A stretch of 64,000 nucleotides of DNA from Nigrospora sphaerica (Eukaryota; Ascomycota; Sordariomycetes; Amphisphaeriales; Apiosporaceae), in contig JAGVVL010000022.1 in the NCBI GenBank assembly GCA_018287875.1, forward strand, positions 3,286,001-3,350,000. Direction: 5' to 3'. Under the pieces are notes generated by a model. The model was not told where the DNA came from. It was given only the letters and a program-made list of their open reading frames with translations, and did no database searches. Shown piece after piece: positions 1 through 11,509 of the stretch; the first letter of the stretch is position 1; each line of letters begins with the position of its first letter. The translations under genes and the position numbers were made by a program.

Positions 1-2362
1 CATTTGAGCCGGGGTGCCGTTGCGTTGGTGGCTACGTCGCCATGGGGACGCTCGATTCATTATACTCGACTTCTTGTACTGTTGTCCCATGTATGTACCC
101 CCCGACATGATAACAGTGAACAATGGGATCAGACTCAACGACGACGAGCGGTCAGGTACATAATTGCCCACGAGATCAAATCAACGGCCCCAACTGGGGC
201 GGGGCCAAGGGATCCCGCCCTTCAACCCACTCTCCTATGAACAGTGGGATGCTAAGAGGCTCCCTCCCATCTTCCCCTCCTTGGACGAGCCGCGAGCTAT
301 CACAAGAGGCGGCCGGTCTATGAGACCCGCAGACCCCCGTCCAGAAAAGCTTCGGTCCCGTGGGGCCCATGCCCGCCGCGCATTGATGGCAGCCGACGGG
401 GCCCTAACGGGGAAAAAAAGGCTGAATAGGACCGTCTCATCCCCCAACTAGCAGTTTTTGACAAACAAAGAGCCGTGGTGGCGTTGATCAGGGGCCCGCT
501 AGCTACTGGGCCCATGCCCTGCGACGGCTCTTGCCAGGATCGTGCCAAAGCAAAGCCTGCAGCATCTGCATCCCGGCCGCGATCAAGGGAGGGAGGGCTG
601 CAGCCGTGCGCGCTCGTATCCACGGAGATCCCTGCCCAGGGCACAGCCAGCGATGGAGACGGTTACGGCCGGTTTGAGTGGCTCCCACCACCCTCGGAGG
701 CCAAAGCCTTGTCACGGTGAGAGGCCGGCGACTAGACAAGTAGCTACTTGGCTGCGTCTTGTACCGGGTACCGGTGATAGCATGGGGCGCGATGCCAGCG
801 CCCACGTGGCCGCGGGAGCCTCGGTCGCTGTGTTACCAACCAACGCTGGAGCTCGCAGCTTGGCCTGCGCAGGGGGCCTGACCGGGTTAGTCCTTGGCAC
901 CTCCCTTGCGCCCTTGCACAGCCGTCGCCTCGTTAGTAGTATGATTGGAAGAAGGGGCTGGTCCCGGTCTTCCTTTGGCTGGACTGGCAGGTGGTACACA
1001 CACGATGTCGGTCTTACTCTGACCGTTCTCCTGGTTGGCAAAGCTTTGTGGTACGTATCATGTGGCCAGCTCAGAAGGCTGGGAGGAGAGAGGGGCGGAA
1101 GATAGGGGTTGGAGGTTGGGAGAAGTGAACGAGCGAGCGACGGCTCTGGTGATTTGGCCGTCGACGAGCATCGGCACACGTTGCACAGGAGGCACGGATG
1201 AGCGACCGCGCATGCGGGTGTACTGTACGGGAGGCCCGTGGCGCCTAGACTTGTGGGCGCTATCAAGCAGCCCAGCGCGTTCAAATTCGTTTTCTCGGGC
1301 GAATGGTATGCCACGGCCCGGCGGTATGCCCCTCAAGAAAGCATTGGCTTCTGTAGCAGCGATGCGAACGACCGCCGGAAGGCGAGTTGGGGGCACCACT
1401 GGCCCGCCACGCCGATATCGCCGCCGGGGAAGCCGAGCCAGAGCGTCACGGAGATCCTGGACCGTATGCACAGCGGCCCATTTGCAGCGGCCAGCGTCAT
1501 CCGTATGCTCCCGAAGGGACGTATTCAAGAAGCTGCAGATCTTGAATGGGCGGCGGCGTCGTTGAAACTGTGCGACATGATAGCTCCGGGGCATATCCTC
1601 TGGTCCCATGGCATTCGCCAAGGGGGCAGATACCCCACGAGCTGAGAACCAAGCGGGATGGAATTCCACGGCAGCGCGCAGTCGTCCGACGGGAGAGGAC
1701 AGATTTGGTGTGCCGCACAGGAAGAATATGTGCCGGCCCGCGATGACCAGCGGTGTCCCTGAATGTCCGGCCGGCGTGGCATGCACTGCCTGTTCTGGAT
1801 GGCCTTCGACGTTTCTGGATCGCCGGCCTCGTTGGGAAGACGCTACAACGCCTTCCCGCCCGCTCGCTCATGCTGTGTCCATCACCCTGACGATTCCGCG
1901 GCCGTGGAACTTGACGCACAATGACCCGACGCCAGGGTCCAATGGAAGCCTTCTGGGTTGGTTCCCCTCGCGTAGGTACCCGAAGAGGCTTTCCACTGCG
2001 CTTCCGGCGCTGCCATCATGTAGATACGGCCCCGGGTATGGGCGAAGGGTGACCGGAATCCATGCTTTGATTACTGGAGGGTGCCCGGCATAGCCGTAAA
2101 CGTGTTGTATACATGGCAGAAGGGGAACAATGTGTAATGAGCACTTTCGGAGTGGATGTCTGTAACAGTACCCGATGCGGGACGGTAACGCAGCATTCGA
2201 AGGCCTGACAGTCCCGTGATCAATACACGCCATGAGCTCAGTTGCCGTCAAAGGCGGCTTTCATCTTGATCTGGAACTGGAAAATTGAACCAACTATGCA
2301 TGTGGCATGCCCACGGCTTTCAACGCGTACATCATTCGGGCACACAGCGGGCTGCCTCTTCC
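1..2362. other. intergenic, no supported gene
   Basis: I find no frame with a recognisable domain here. On the minus strand one frame stays open from about 2251 to 1058 except for a single stop near 1867. Its translation resembles no family I know and it lacks fungal-type splice sites that would rescue it. The stretch could hold an old degraded gene, the 3' region of a neighbour outside the window, or nothing coding. Confidence 0.4.
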
Positions 2363-4039
2363 TTAGAACTTGCGCTTCTTCTTGATTGGGCCAGCAGCAG
2401 ACTTGCGTTCCAGTTCTTTGGCGAGCTCAACTCGTCTCTGCTCAGCCTTTTGCTCGTCGGTCAGCTCCGGCTCTACAGAGCGCTCCCCCACAGGCCCAGA
2501 CGAAGTGGGCGTTCCAGTGCGTGGCCTCTTGCCAATTGTCCCGATAGTCCGAGGCTTTGGTTTGGAGACAACCTCTGCCTTGGCATCTTCTTCGCCAGCT
2601 ACTGGCGAGGAAGACTTCTGCGCCGCTCGATTCCTGCCACCAATGACTCCAATACCCCCCCGCTTCCGCTGGGGGGCCGCTGGAGCGGGAGATGAATACG
2701 TCTCCGGAGAGGGGGCCCTTTTCTCGGGGGAGCTGTCGTCGGATTCGGTAGCCGTATCGTCATGCCGGCTCGGCTGTGGTAAGGCGACGGGCGAAGAGGA
2801 CCTTGTGCGACTGGATTTCCCGCCAATAGTCCCAAGCTGCCTGCCGGCCCGTTTGGGCGGTGAAGATGGAGCCGCTTCATGCTCGGACTCAGATGCGGTA
2901 GCATCATCATCTTCAGCATCTCTACTAGGAGACGGCCGGCTCGCTGCTTTAGCTGCCCTCGACCCGATGCCCCCAATCGCACCTATCCGTGCCGGGCGTT
3001 TCTCTTGCTGTCGAGACGCGATGGGGTAGCTGTCCGGAACGATCGCCGCTTCCTCATCTTCGGTTGTGCTATCGCCGGGGTCCGTATTGCCCCGAGCCGC
3101 TCGTTTAGACGCCAAGTGAGGCGGGGTGGCTTGGACCTGGAAAACGTCGCCGTCGTCGTCGGCGGCAACAGGCTTTAGCTCCGGTGATTGAGGCTCTACC
3201 GAATCTTTCGGGGTGGGACGGGGTACCGCAGTGGCCACAGGCTCCGGTCCAAGGTCCCGCCACCAGCCGCTCAGATTCTCGTGCACCGAGATCTTTGCGC
3301 CGCTGAAGTCTAGGTATTCTGGGTCACCAAGTACTTTTTGGACCAAGGAGGTAACATCCTCCGGAGGAGGCGTCCCTTTAGATACTGTTGCTCTCCACTC
3401 GGACAAATCAAAAGGCGCCAAGCCCTTAACTTGTGTATCTGCAAATGCTCTCGTCACCTTGCGTTTTCCTGACAGGGCGTTGAAAATGCTCTCAAGTCCC
3501 GTGCCCATGGCCGCGAGCTTATCCACCAATCTGTTTATGACAGCGTCTTTCTCCTTGAGACTGGAGGTAAGAGCCTGCACCTCGCACATGCGGCTATGTT
3601 GGGCCTGGATGAGAGGAAGCACAAGCTCTGACGCTAAGGAGGCGGGCGGCAGCTTGAAGAGATTGACGGGCCACTTCAGGGGCTTGAGGCCGCCTGGCAG
3701 CATGCAAGTAATGAGCAGGGTGAGGTCGTCTCCGCTACTGCTGGCGGATGCGGCGGCTAGGGCCAGGCTGGTCTGATGATGGTCGGGTGAGGAGGGATCC
3801 ATGGCAGCCTGGAGCTTCTGTAGCAGGATGGCCATTTGGTCCGGGCCTTCGGTGAGGTCAATGCTGGTGTCCTCTTGGATACTCCGCCCGAAGATGGCTT
3901 TTCGATCCAATGTTTCGCTCCAGACGTTGGCCAGATCGGTTACATGCAGCGTGTAAGCCGAGGCGCCAAAGGAGGGCGAAACGAACAAGGGCGGGAGGCT
4001 GTTGGAAAACGGCGGCAGCGGGCGCCACATGGTCGGCAT
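2363..4039 (-). CDS. nej1: Nej1/XLF non-homologous end-joining factor
   Basis: This intact 558-residue reading frame starts at the ATG at 4037-4039; a second ATG at 4028-4030 would give MWRPLPPF. Upstream in-frame codons contain no other ATG before the repeat at 4191-4250. Residues 1-230 match the XLF/Nej1 head plus coiled coil: a WRPLP-type start, LHVTDLANVWSE, IDLTEGPDQ, then a long helix around MCEVQALTSSLKEKDAVINRLVDKL. In known proteins this fold bridges Lif1/XRCC4-ligase IV and Ku at broken ends in the nucleus. Residues 230-545 are a disordered Ser/Pro/acidic tail with four IGxIGG-type motifs near residues 350, 400, 461 and 497. The last residues, KKKRKF, are the basic Ku-binding/NLS tail typical of the family. 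No intron is needed. The family call is strong; the exact start is less sure. Confidence 0.85.
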   Translation of the reverse strand: MPTMWRPLPPFSNSLPPLFVSPSFGASAYTLHVTDLANVWSETLDRKAIFGRSIQEDTSIDLTEGPDQMAILLQKLQAAMDPSSPDHHQTSLALAAASASSSGDDLTLLITCMLPGGLKPLKWPVNLFKLPPASLASELVLPLIQAQHSRMCEVQALTSSLKEKDAVINRLVDKLAAMGTGLESIFNALSGKRKVTRAFADTQVKGLAPFDLSEWRATVSKGTPPPEDVTSLVQKVLGDPEYLDFSGAKISVHENLSGWWRDLGPEPVATAVPRPTPKDSVEPQSPELKPVAADDDGDVFQVQATPPHLASKRAARGNTDPGDSTTEDEEAAIVPDSYPIASRQQEKRPARIGAIGGIGSRAAKAASRPSPSRDAEDDDATASESEHEAAPSSPPKRAGRQLGTIGGKSSRTRSSSPVALPQPSRHDDTATESDDSSPEKRAPSPETYSSPAPAAPQRKRGGIGVIGGRNRAAQKSSSPVAGEEDAKAEVVSKPKPRTIGTIGKRPRTGTPTSSGPVGERSVEPELTDEQKAEQRRVELAKELERKSAAGPIKKKRKF

Positions 4040-4190
4040 CGTCAACCTGTGACAGGACGAAGGGAGAGATAGGTCTGAAGTTCCAAGCTGCACGCCTTCC
4101 GTCTGATAGCCTTGCAGTCCGAGATTGCAGGGCTTCGGGAGGGGTGGGTTCGAGAGCCAGTGGCCCAGCCGAGGGCGTGTGACACCTGAG

Positions 4191-4250
4191 AGCTCACGTA
4201 TGCTCACGTATGCTCACGTATGCTCACGTATGCTCACGTATGCTCACGTA
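4191..4250. repeat. 10-bp minisatellite, six copies
   Basis: Five perfect copies of TGCTCACGTA lie at 4201-4250, preceded by one copy with a changed first base at 4191-4200. The array sits about 150 bp upstream of the nej1 start codon and is followed at once by TGACGTGG. Each unit carries an ACGT core, the centre of many bZIP/bHLH sites, so it could act as a multi-site promoter element. That role is inference. Confidence 0.9.
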
Positions 4251-5600
4251 TGACGTGGAAGGGCCAAAAGCGAGGCGGCAGTCGGCAAGCTCTGCTGCTG
4301 GTTCCACGACGGACTGAGCTGTAACGTCCCCATGCACGCAGAATAAGCACCGGGAGCGGTTCGGATCTCTTGGAACAGCGTGGAAAAGACTGAGAGGGAC
4401 CGACAGCTTTGCCCCCGGGGGACCCAGGGTCCGAATTTGGGACGAGGCGGTGACCAAAGGCACGGGCGGGACGTATGGGAAGCAAGTGACAGGTCAAATC
4501 CAGCTTGGTACCGTCTCTATGCCGTATCTTCTGCGCTGCGTCGTCTTGGATCTGCAGGCGGCCTTGAAAAGCGCAGGTCGGACATTTGGCCATACGCAGT
4601 GCAAGGCGGGGCAGGTGCGCGCGTCGCGAGTGAGCCCGTCACTGCGGGGCGGACGGTGGTTTGGTCAGCGCACAGACTCTGAACTGCCTGCGTACAGGTA
4701 GGTACCGGTACGGGGCACACGAGAAATGCAGTGACAGTTCCCGAAGTTGGAGGGAATAGAATGGGCAGAAAGGCGGATGATGATGGCGTCGTCTGGTTGA
4801 GAGAGGTCGACTTGAGGTTGGGTGCCTATGGCAGAGATGGCCCGTGCGCCTCCTCTGCAGTGAGTGACTGCCTGATGGACGCCGATCTTAACATCGTCAC
4901 AAGACGAAGACATTGGTGCAAGGTTGAGCCCGACCGCAGGCGCATCGCTCTGGAGCCTCATGGCAAATCCCAACAATGATATCACCACGAGAGTCGTGCA
5001 GAATATGTAACGCTCGAGGTCAAACTTAAGGCCCGCCATGGATGGCCAATGGCCATAGGGGGTGGATGAGCCGCATACACCTGTTATCTGTGGTGCAGAC
5101 CAATTCAACTGCTTCGGTCAATTTGGGATACACCGCGCACGGCGAGATCACACCCTTGACATGGCATTTGCCCCATCAAGTCAACTCCGCCGAACCAGTT
5201 TGGGCTCAGTCCGGGTAAAGAGCAGTAAAGTAGTAGCTGAATTCAGAGCAGGGCACAGACCCAACTATCATCAGGAAAACTGTATGTAGGTCTTTCAGTG
5301 CCTGGGCATGAACTTGATATGCCGATGCAGACGCGCTGAAGTCCCATTTCCGACAGACTTGGGGCCGTGCTCAAGGTCGACGGCCAAAGTGTGACCAACT
5401 GGCGCACTGGGTATCATCAACGCGAACCATCGCCCCTAGCATGGAAAGAAGCAATCAATCAACCAAACCCATCAACGTCGATATACCAAAACTGTGCTTC
5501 AAGAGCGCCATATTCCCGCTTCGATTCATAAATCATACGCTCAATGCAACCAAAGTCAACCTTAGCCCCCTAAATAGCAGAGCCCGCCGCCGTGTGCCCG
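4251..5600. other. intergenic: nej1 promoter side and 3' flank of regulator gene
   Basis: This gap separates the nej1 start (minus strand) from the 3' end of the Zn2Cys6 gene, which lies on the same strand. I see no domain-bearing frame. Short palindromic GTAGGTACC/GGTACCGG stretches occur near 4696-4712. Confidence 0.5.
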
Positions 5601-8600
5601 TTAAATGCCCCCGACGAAACCCCCACCTCCTATGCCGCTTGTACCGTCCATACCAAAGCCGCGAATGGTTTGCTGCCAGTCCTGCCAGTCGAATTCCTCG
5701 TCCATGTTGACATCGACGTCATCCACAACAGGCACGCTGCTGGGAACGGCCGTCTGGCCATCCCAGTTCCAGCCATTGTTGGGCCAAAGCCATGGGGGCG
5801 GGTTGTCGTCCACAAGACCGTCCGCGGCTAACGTGTTGGTCAGAGCCGCTGCCTGACCAGCCGATGTCGCCGACGTAGAGCCCTGCTGCCCGAAACCAAG
5901 GCCTCCGTCTGCCATGGTGTTGCCGTTGGCGGGTGGTCCCGGCATCGTCATCTGTTGCGGTGCTGCGGATGCGCCACTCTGACCTATTACGTCCGAAGAA
6001 GATCCAAGGCCAACCGTGTTCCCGATGCGGCCCATCTCAGGATAATTCACCGTCCAGAAATCGGCCATATTAAGTTCTGGTTGTGTAATAGCAGCGCCAA
6101 GGTTGGCGTACTGCATCGGCATAACAGACGAATCCGCCGATGGCGGCGCTCGTGCCGTCACCGAAGGGACCACGGGTTGTTGTACCCTGGTTTCGGCTGG
6201 CTTGCTGTAGGAAGATTCGGTTTTGAATCGCGGGTTTTCAGGCGCGGGCCTGCCCACGAGCTTCCGCCACCGATCTTGAGCCATGTTATTTCGTACTGAG
6301 CTCGGCAGGTGCTGGAATCTCACGACGGGTTGCACCGCCTTGTGGACTTCCTCCATATCCAGCTGTTCGGCTGCTTGGGGGTCGTTACGCAGTCGTGCAA
6401 TTTCGGCCTCTCGATGCTTCTGCGCTTTCATCATAAGCTTGCGGATTGGGAACAGCACCGACGTGTGCACCTGTAGCTTGGCCTGCTCGGATGGCTCCAG
6501 CTGCAAAGTGCTGCTGAGCGCCATCCAAGCTCTCTCCACTGGCGCCGACCAAGGACGGCGACACAACTCGAGCAGGAGGTAGGCGATGGCATTCCAGTGC
6601 GTCTGGGTTTGGAAAAGCCATCTGTACTGCTTTGCCCTCTCCTCGTTGCTGAGAAGTCGGTTGTATTCGATCACTTCGATCGCCGCGGTAAGGATGCGAT
6701 CACGGACTTGCTGGGAGAGCTGCTGACCCTCGGGCGAGAAGAGAATGGGCTGATAGATGAGCAGGATCATCTTGGCCATGATGATTCGAGCCATGGCGGC
6801 TGCGAGCCAATGCATCGTCTCAACTTCGCTGTCCTCGCACGGCTTCAGATACTTTTCCTCCACTCTGTCGTATAGCTCCAGAAGCATGTCCTCGCGCTCC
6901 TCCAAGGTCAGCGCCGTGTCCTTGGGACAAGGTGACAAGGGGTTCGCCGCCTGGTGCATCTTCCTGGCAAGATGAACTACCTCAAAACGAATGAGGCAGA
7001 ATGTCAAATCTGAAGCCCCTACCCTTTCGGGGGGGAAGTCCTTCATTTCCGGTGTAATATCGACGTCGTTTATGTGTATGGGAAACGACGTGTCCCAGGC
7101 GCCGTGGATCGTCAAATCGGTACCTTGGTCTTCGGCGGCCCTCACATCCAGAACCACAATGGCCCACCATAGGCGGCGCCGCATCTCGATGTCGAATGGA
7201 GAAAGATTTGCAAAGTGTGTGCCTTCACGATGTATGCCGAGAGCTTGCGCGATCCGAATCAGGAGACCGGTCAGGGTCCACGAGAACCGTGAGTTGTCGT
7301 ATCGTCGAACCAGGGCCACGTAGAGAGCCAGCGCCTGCACGACGACAAGCTCCGACGTGTTCAAAAATCCCGCCTTGGCAAGAGCCTGCTCGGTGGCGAA
7401 CCGGTACTGGTCATGCAGATGCCATTTGTCGGCGTTGAAGTTCCTCTTGACCTGCAAGGTACATTGTCAGTTCATGAGTCATGGGGTGCAAACATCCAAA
7501 GGCAGACACACCTCATCCTCCTCCATGGATGTTATGGCCGAGAAGTAAATGGAAAACATCAAGGCCTCTAACCCAGGGGTCAAGATGTCCATGTTGGTCC
7601 GCAACTTGCGGATGAGGCCATTCATTGTGGGGACGTGGAGAATCTTGAGAAGTGGGTCTATGTTCTCGGTGTAGACCTGCCAGATGAAGGGAATCTGGGA
7701 AGGCAAGGGGTGAAGCTTTCGCAAGTCCACGTCGCAAGACCTGTAGCCGAACAAGAATGCGTGGTGGTCCGCCTGGGTATCCTTGATGGAAGTCACCGTG
7801 ACGGGAGTGCTGCCGTCGTCTTCCGACTCGTCCGAGTCCTCGTCGGTGAGCTTCTCCGTGTCGGCGCGCAGCGCCGCAAGCTACAGCAAGAGCATTAGTC
7901 CTGTCCGTGAATGAGCCAATGACCAGAACCCTACTTGCCTCATCGTTTATTTTGGACCAGAATGCGTTGCTAACGTAGCGTGTCTTCCCGTCATCGTTGA
8001 GCACAAGTCGCCCAAAGTCTCTGTTGACACCGGAGCTCTCAGTCGGGCTTTGCACCTGGGCCGAGGTCGGCCCCCAGCTCGAGTTGCGCATAAGCCGCAT
8101 GGAGTCGGATCGAGAATACTGATGGCCGCTCGTCGTGGGCTGGGAGGTCTCTCTGCGCTTTTCGTCATGGGCCACGTTGGTTGTGTCTCCGGGCGACCCA
8201 TCGGTGCTCGACGCGTGCCTGGCATCGGGCTCGATTTGCCCACTGAGTTCTTCGACAATTCCTTCGAGCTTGCGCAACCGCTTCATCAGCTCGACCTCGC
8301 GCTCGCTCGTTTGCTTAGGTGGGGCATTCGGGTCCTTCGGGCGAGGTCGTCGCGGCGCTCGGCCTGGAGCTGGGAAGATACAGGAAATGTGTGCCTTGCG
8401 GCAGTTGCTGCAAGGCATGCGCTTGTCGCACCGCACTTTGCGGCGACGGCAGGTTACACATCTAGAGAAGCTTGGGTTAGTCGCAAGGGGCCTCTGTCGG
8501 CGCGAAGGGCGGCCTTACGATCGCGGGTTCAGGGTCCCCGAGGGCTCAACACTGGGATCGATGACGGTCGCACCCGAGGGGGACATGGTGGTGAAGCCCG

Positions 8601-8748
8601 TAGAGGTGCCCAGTGCGTGTGCGGCCATGCTGACGTCTCGCGCGGCTGTGTCCACCGGGGAATGGGAGTTTTCTCGCTTCTGGTACGTCGGGGATGCGCC
8701 CAGGTCGATCCCCCGCGCGGGGTTGCTACCGTTGGGTAAAGTCGTCAT
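5601..8748 (-). CDS. Zn2Cys6 fungal-specific transcription factor
   Basis: Four exons join in frame: 8519-8748, 7939-8461, 7512-7880 and 5601-7451, giving 990 residues. Introns are 57, 58 and 60 bp; the second has a GC donor (GCAAGT). Exon 2 opens with the binuclear zinc cluster CVTCRRRKVRCDKRMPC, continuing to the sixth Cys (spacing C2C6C5C2C6C, residues about 78-104). A basic linker and a short coiled coil (ELMKRLRKLEGIVEEL) follow. The middle (about 240-520) matches the fungal_trans (PF04082) region, with LIRIAQALGIHREGTHF and MRRRLWWAIVVLD. The tail is Gln/Asn/Gly-rich with acidic patches (DDVDVNMDEEFDWQDWQQ), a plausible activation domain. It should be a nuclear DNA-binding regulator. 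The target pathway cannot be told from sequence, and no biosynthetic cluster lies next to it. Confidence 0.88.
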
Positions 8749-9420
8749 AGTGGGATCTGGCGCTCAGGGCGGAGGGGAAAACGGTGTCGCCGCCAGCGAG
8801 TAATGTTGGTTTGCGCAAGATGGCGTTAGGCCCCGGGCTTCCCGGCGAGGCCTCAAGCAAATCTCTGCTTCTTTCCCGAGGGGGGGCAGGCGACGCCAGG
8901 AAAAGGCGCAGGGCGCGGCGGACCGGAAATAAGAAGCGTGCCAGCGGCCGGCAGGAGAAGATTGGGCCGAGGCTCGAATGCGACGCGATAGGGTCAACTG
9001 ATGCAGCAAAGAGTCGCGGGTGGCCTCGAGAGGATTTGTCCGTCGTGGGAGAGCCGGACCTCAACGGCTTCCTTGTCGATTCGATTGCTTTTGACGGCCG
9101 GTCCTCGGCTGGAGGGGAGCGATTTTCGGGGGGGACGGATCACCGACGGGTTTCGGATAAGGGCTGTTGGCGGGGAGGAGAACCTCTGGGAAGTCGATGA
9201 TTGGAATGGCGCTTGGCATGCACAGTCACGGGAAAAGGAGACTAGAGGCCGGCATCTGCACGGAGAGCTGGATACAGCAGAGGGACGGAGGAACGGCGGG
9301 AAGGGACCCGCAGGAGGCTGGATGGATTTTCTTTGTTTTCTCCGTTGCGTCACCCGCAAGATGAGACGATGACTCCCTGCTGCATTAGGTCAGAGGATCG
9401 CCGCCAGGCCCAACGGGCTT

Positions 9421-9447
9421 CGCAGGCTTCGCAGGCTTCGCAGGCTT
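9421..9447. repeat. 9-bp tandem repeat, three copies
   Basis: CGCAGGCTT occurs three times in a row, with partial copies on either side. It lies in intergenic DNA upstream of the Zn2Cys6 gene. No function is evident. Confidence 0.8.
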
Positions 9448-10412
9448 CACTGGCTCCAGCTGGCTCGAGAAATCCCGTCCGGTCTCCATGCCCGGCCAGG
9501 GCTCACATTCATCCCAGCTCCCGGCTTAGGTCATCACTTGACTCATGTATTTCTTAAGTAAGCCGAAAGAGGGCGGGGCGACTGCCGCTGCTTTGCTGAA
9601 CGAAGCGCCTGTGGCCAAGATCTTTTCAGCCCTGAAAGAGGGGCCGTCGCACGGAGTCAACACATGGGATGCGACGCTGTTCTCGGTTCGACGATGCGTA
9701 CATGACCGTCTCGCATTCCGTGTTCACGAGATTGCAGAGAGAAAGGCGCGCCCAGTGAGTACATGTTGGCCTCTCTGAGTTGTAGGAACTGTCGGCGACG
9801 AATTGAGAACCCTCCTTGGCGCCGCAACCCCCCGTTGCCCGGTTCGTCCAAGCAAATCGACATGCTCGTGGGCGGGTGGGAACTAGACGGCCGGGAATTA
9901 GACGGCCCTTGCATCGCGCCGAGCCCGCCTAAGCCCGCCTCGTGTATGCCATTGGATCGGCAACGCCCGCAAGGCGCTGACATAAGAAAGCTGCTGTCTT
10001 GTCCTACCACCCGAGGCGCAAACGACCTCACGGCCCTGGCCTTCGACATCTGATACTGGACGAACCTTCCCCCAGCAGCAACCCGCCGGATTTCCGGTTG
10101 CCCATATCGGAGGTAGTAGCTATTGACCGAGCTGCACAGTGTGTGACATTGCCTATCAGCAAGCAGCAGGTCAAGATCTCATGGATACACAGGTTGCCGA
10201 ATTGGTGTAAAAGTCTGATGGTTGACCAAGGCGTGGATCACGAGGGAACACAAGGGACCAACGACGGATTGGGGCACCAACACGCGTTAGTGGAGCAGAT
10301 CCTGGTTTCCAGAATTCATCCCGCCACCTGCAACAAGAGCCCCTGTGCCTAAGAAGTACGTCCTCCTAGCGATATAGCTATGCTCTTTTTAGTTGTACAT
10401 AAGTCCTGTCAG

Positions 10413-10484
10413 GTACCTAGGTACTTACCTTATGGGGCAATCGGGGATTGATCTAGGCACCTACATACTACTAGGTACGATGTA
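10413..10484. repeat. dispersed GTACCTAGGTAC / TAGGTACGATGTA motif
   Basis: Positions 10413-10424 are a perfect 12-bp palindrome, GTACCTAGGTAC. At 10472-10484 the sequence TAGGTACGATGTA occurs; the same 13 bases recur at 15972-15984, and a near copy lies at 48691-48702. Related TCTAGGTA or CTTAGGTAC words appear in other gaps of this window. All copies I found are outside coding exons. Confidence 0.6.
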
Positions 10485-11509
10485 CTTTTAAGAGGAACTG
10501 TGTAGATGCAAAGAGAGGCTTCCTTGGGAAGCCGCCCTGGGCAACCTGAAATTGCCCAGGCTCACACTACATATTTTACCCCGGAATTTACCTGCATCAG
10601 AGACGCCTAACCTAATTCATCGGCGTTGCCAATTTTTCACACCTGCTCTAAAAATCCAAGTTGTTATGCGACAGCCGGTATGGCCTACCGCTTGGAGTGA
10701 CGTGCCATTGAACACACGACACCTGTCAAGGATATCCCTTTCTACTGAAATAAATCTTGCCTGCGAGTCTGTATGATCAAATACCCATGCAGTCGCCATT
10801 TCCAAACCCTACAACTGGGCCCAGGGCGAATGCGATCGGGTCTCCTGCATCGTTGCCTAGGAGGTCTGGGAGGCCTGCGTCCTGCAGTATGTACCTAGAT
10901 CCTTGCCCAGGCAAGTCAGAGTCTTGTTCTATTCCAATGGTTTACCGGCTCCGAGATAGGGGGCAGATTTTGCAGTAGCCAAGCTTGAAGCATTTTCCTC
11001 GCCTTCATAAAAAAGACAGTCCAACCGAACCCCAGCCACGTCACGATGCCCACTCTCGAATCCAATCAACCAAAAGATGCAATTGCCGGCCCCCTCGCCC
11101 CCTGGGTCTGCTTGCACTCCAAGGCTAAACCCCAGCTAGTCATGCTATGTACGTGTAAATCGGCAAGTTGATAGGCTAGTAAACAAATCTTAACTCAGCC
11201 GCGATTGACTGGAGGGGCAGATACGACCGATAACCCAGATTCCCTCTTGTGAGATAGATGATTGGCTCGCCGGAGTCAGCAAGTAGTGGGATTGCCTTCT
11301 TGGCGATGCAGCATAGGGGCACAGAACCGACGATCAACTAAGAATAGCCACGACATCGCACACTGAGAATATAAGCTGCGCGACTCTCCTCTTTCACCGA
11401 TTGATCGGTGAGGTGCTCTAGGGTAACTCCTCAGACGACGGCAAAACCACTCTCCCTCAGCTAAGTACCGCACAACCATCCTAATCGCCTCACGCACACT
11501 CGCCTCAAC

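Larger units (their letters stand above)
8749..11509. other. intergenic region with short repeats
   Basis: This 2.7 kb gap holds no recognisable gene. It contains the 5' flank of the Zn2Cys6 gene, a small 9-bp tandem repeat at 9421-9447 and two copies of a dispersed TAGGTAC-type motif at 10413-10484. Frames open at 9657-10049 and 9001-9372 have no domain signal and look like chance. Confidence 0.5.
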
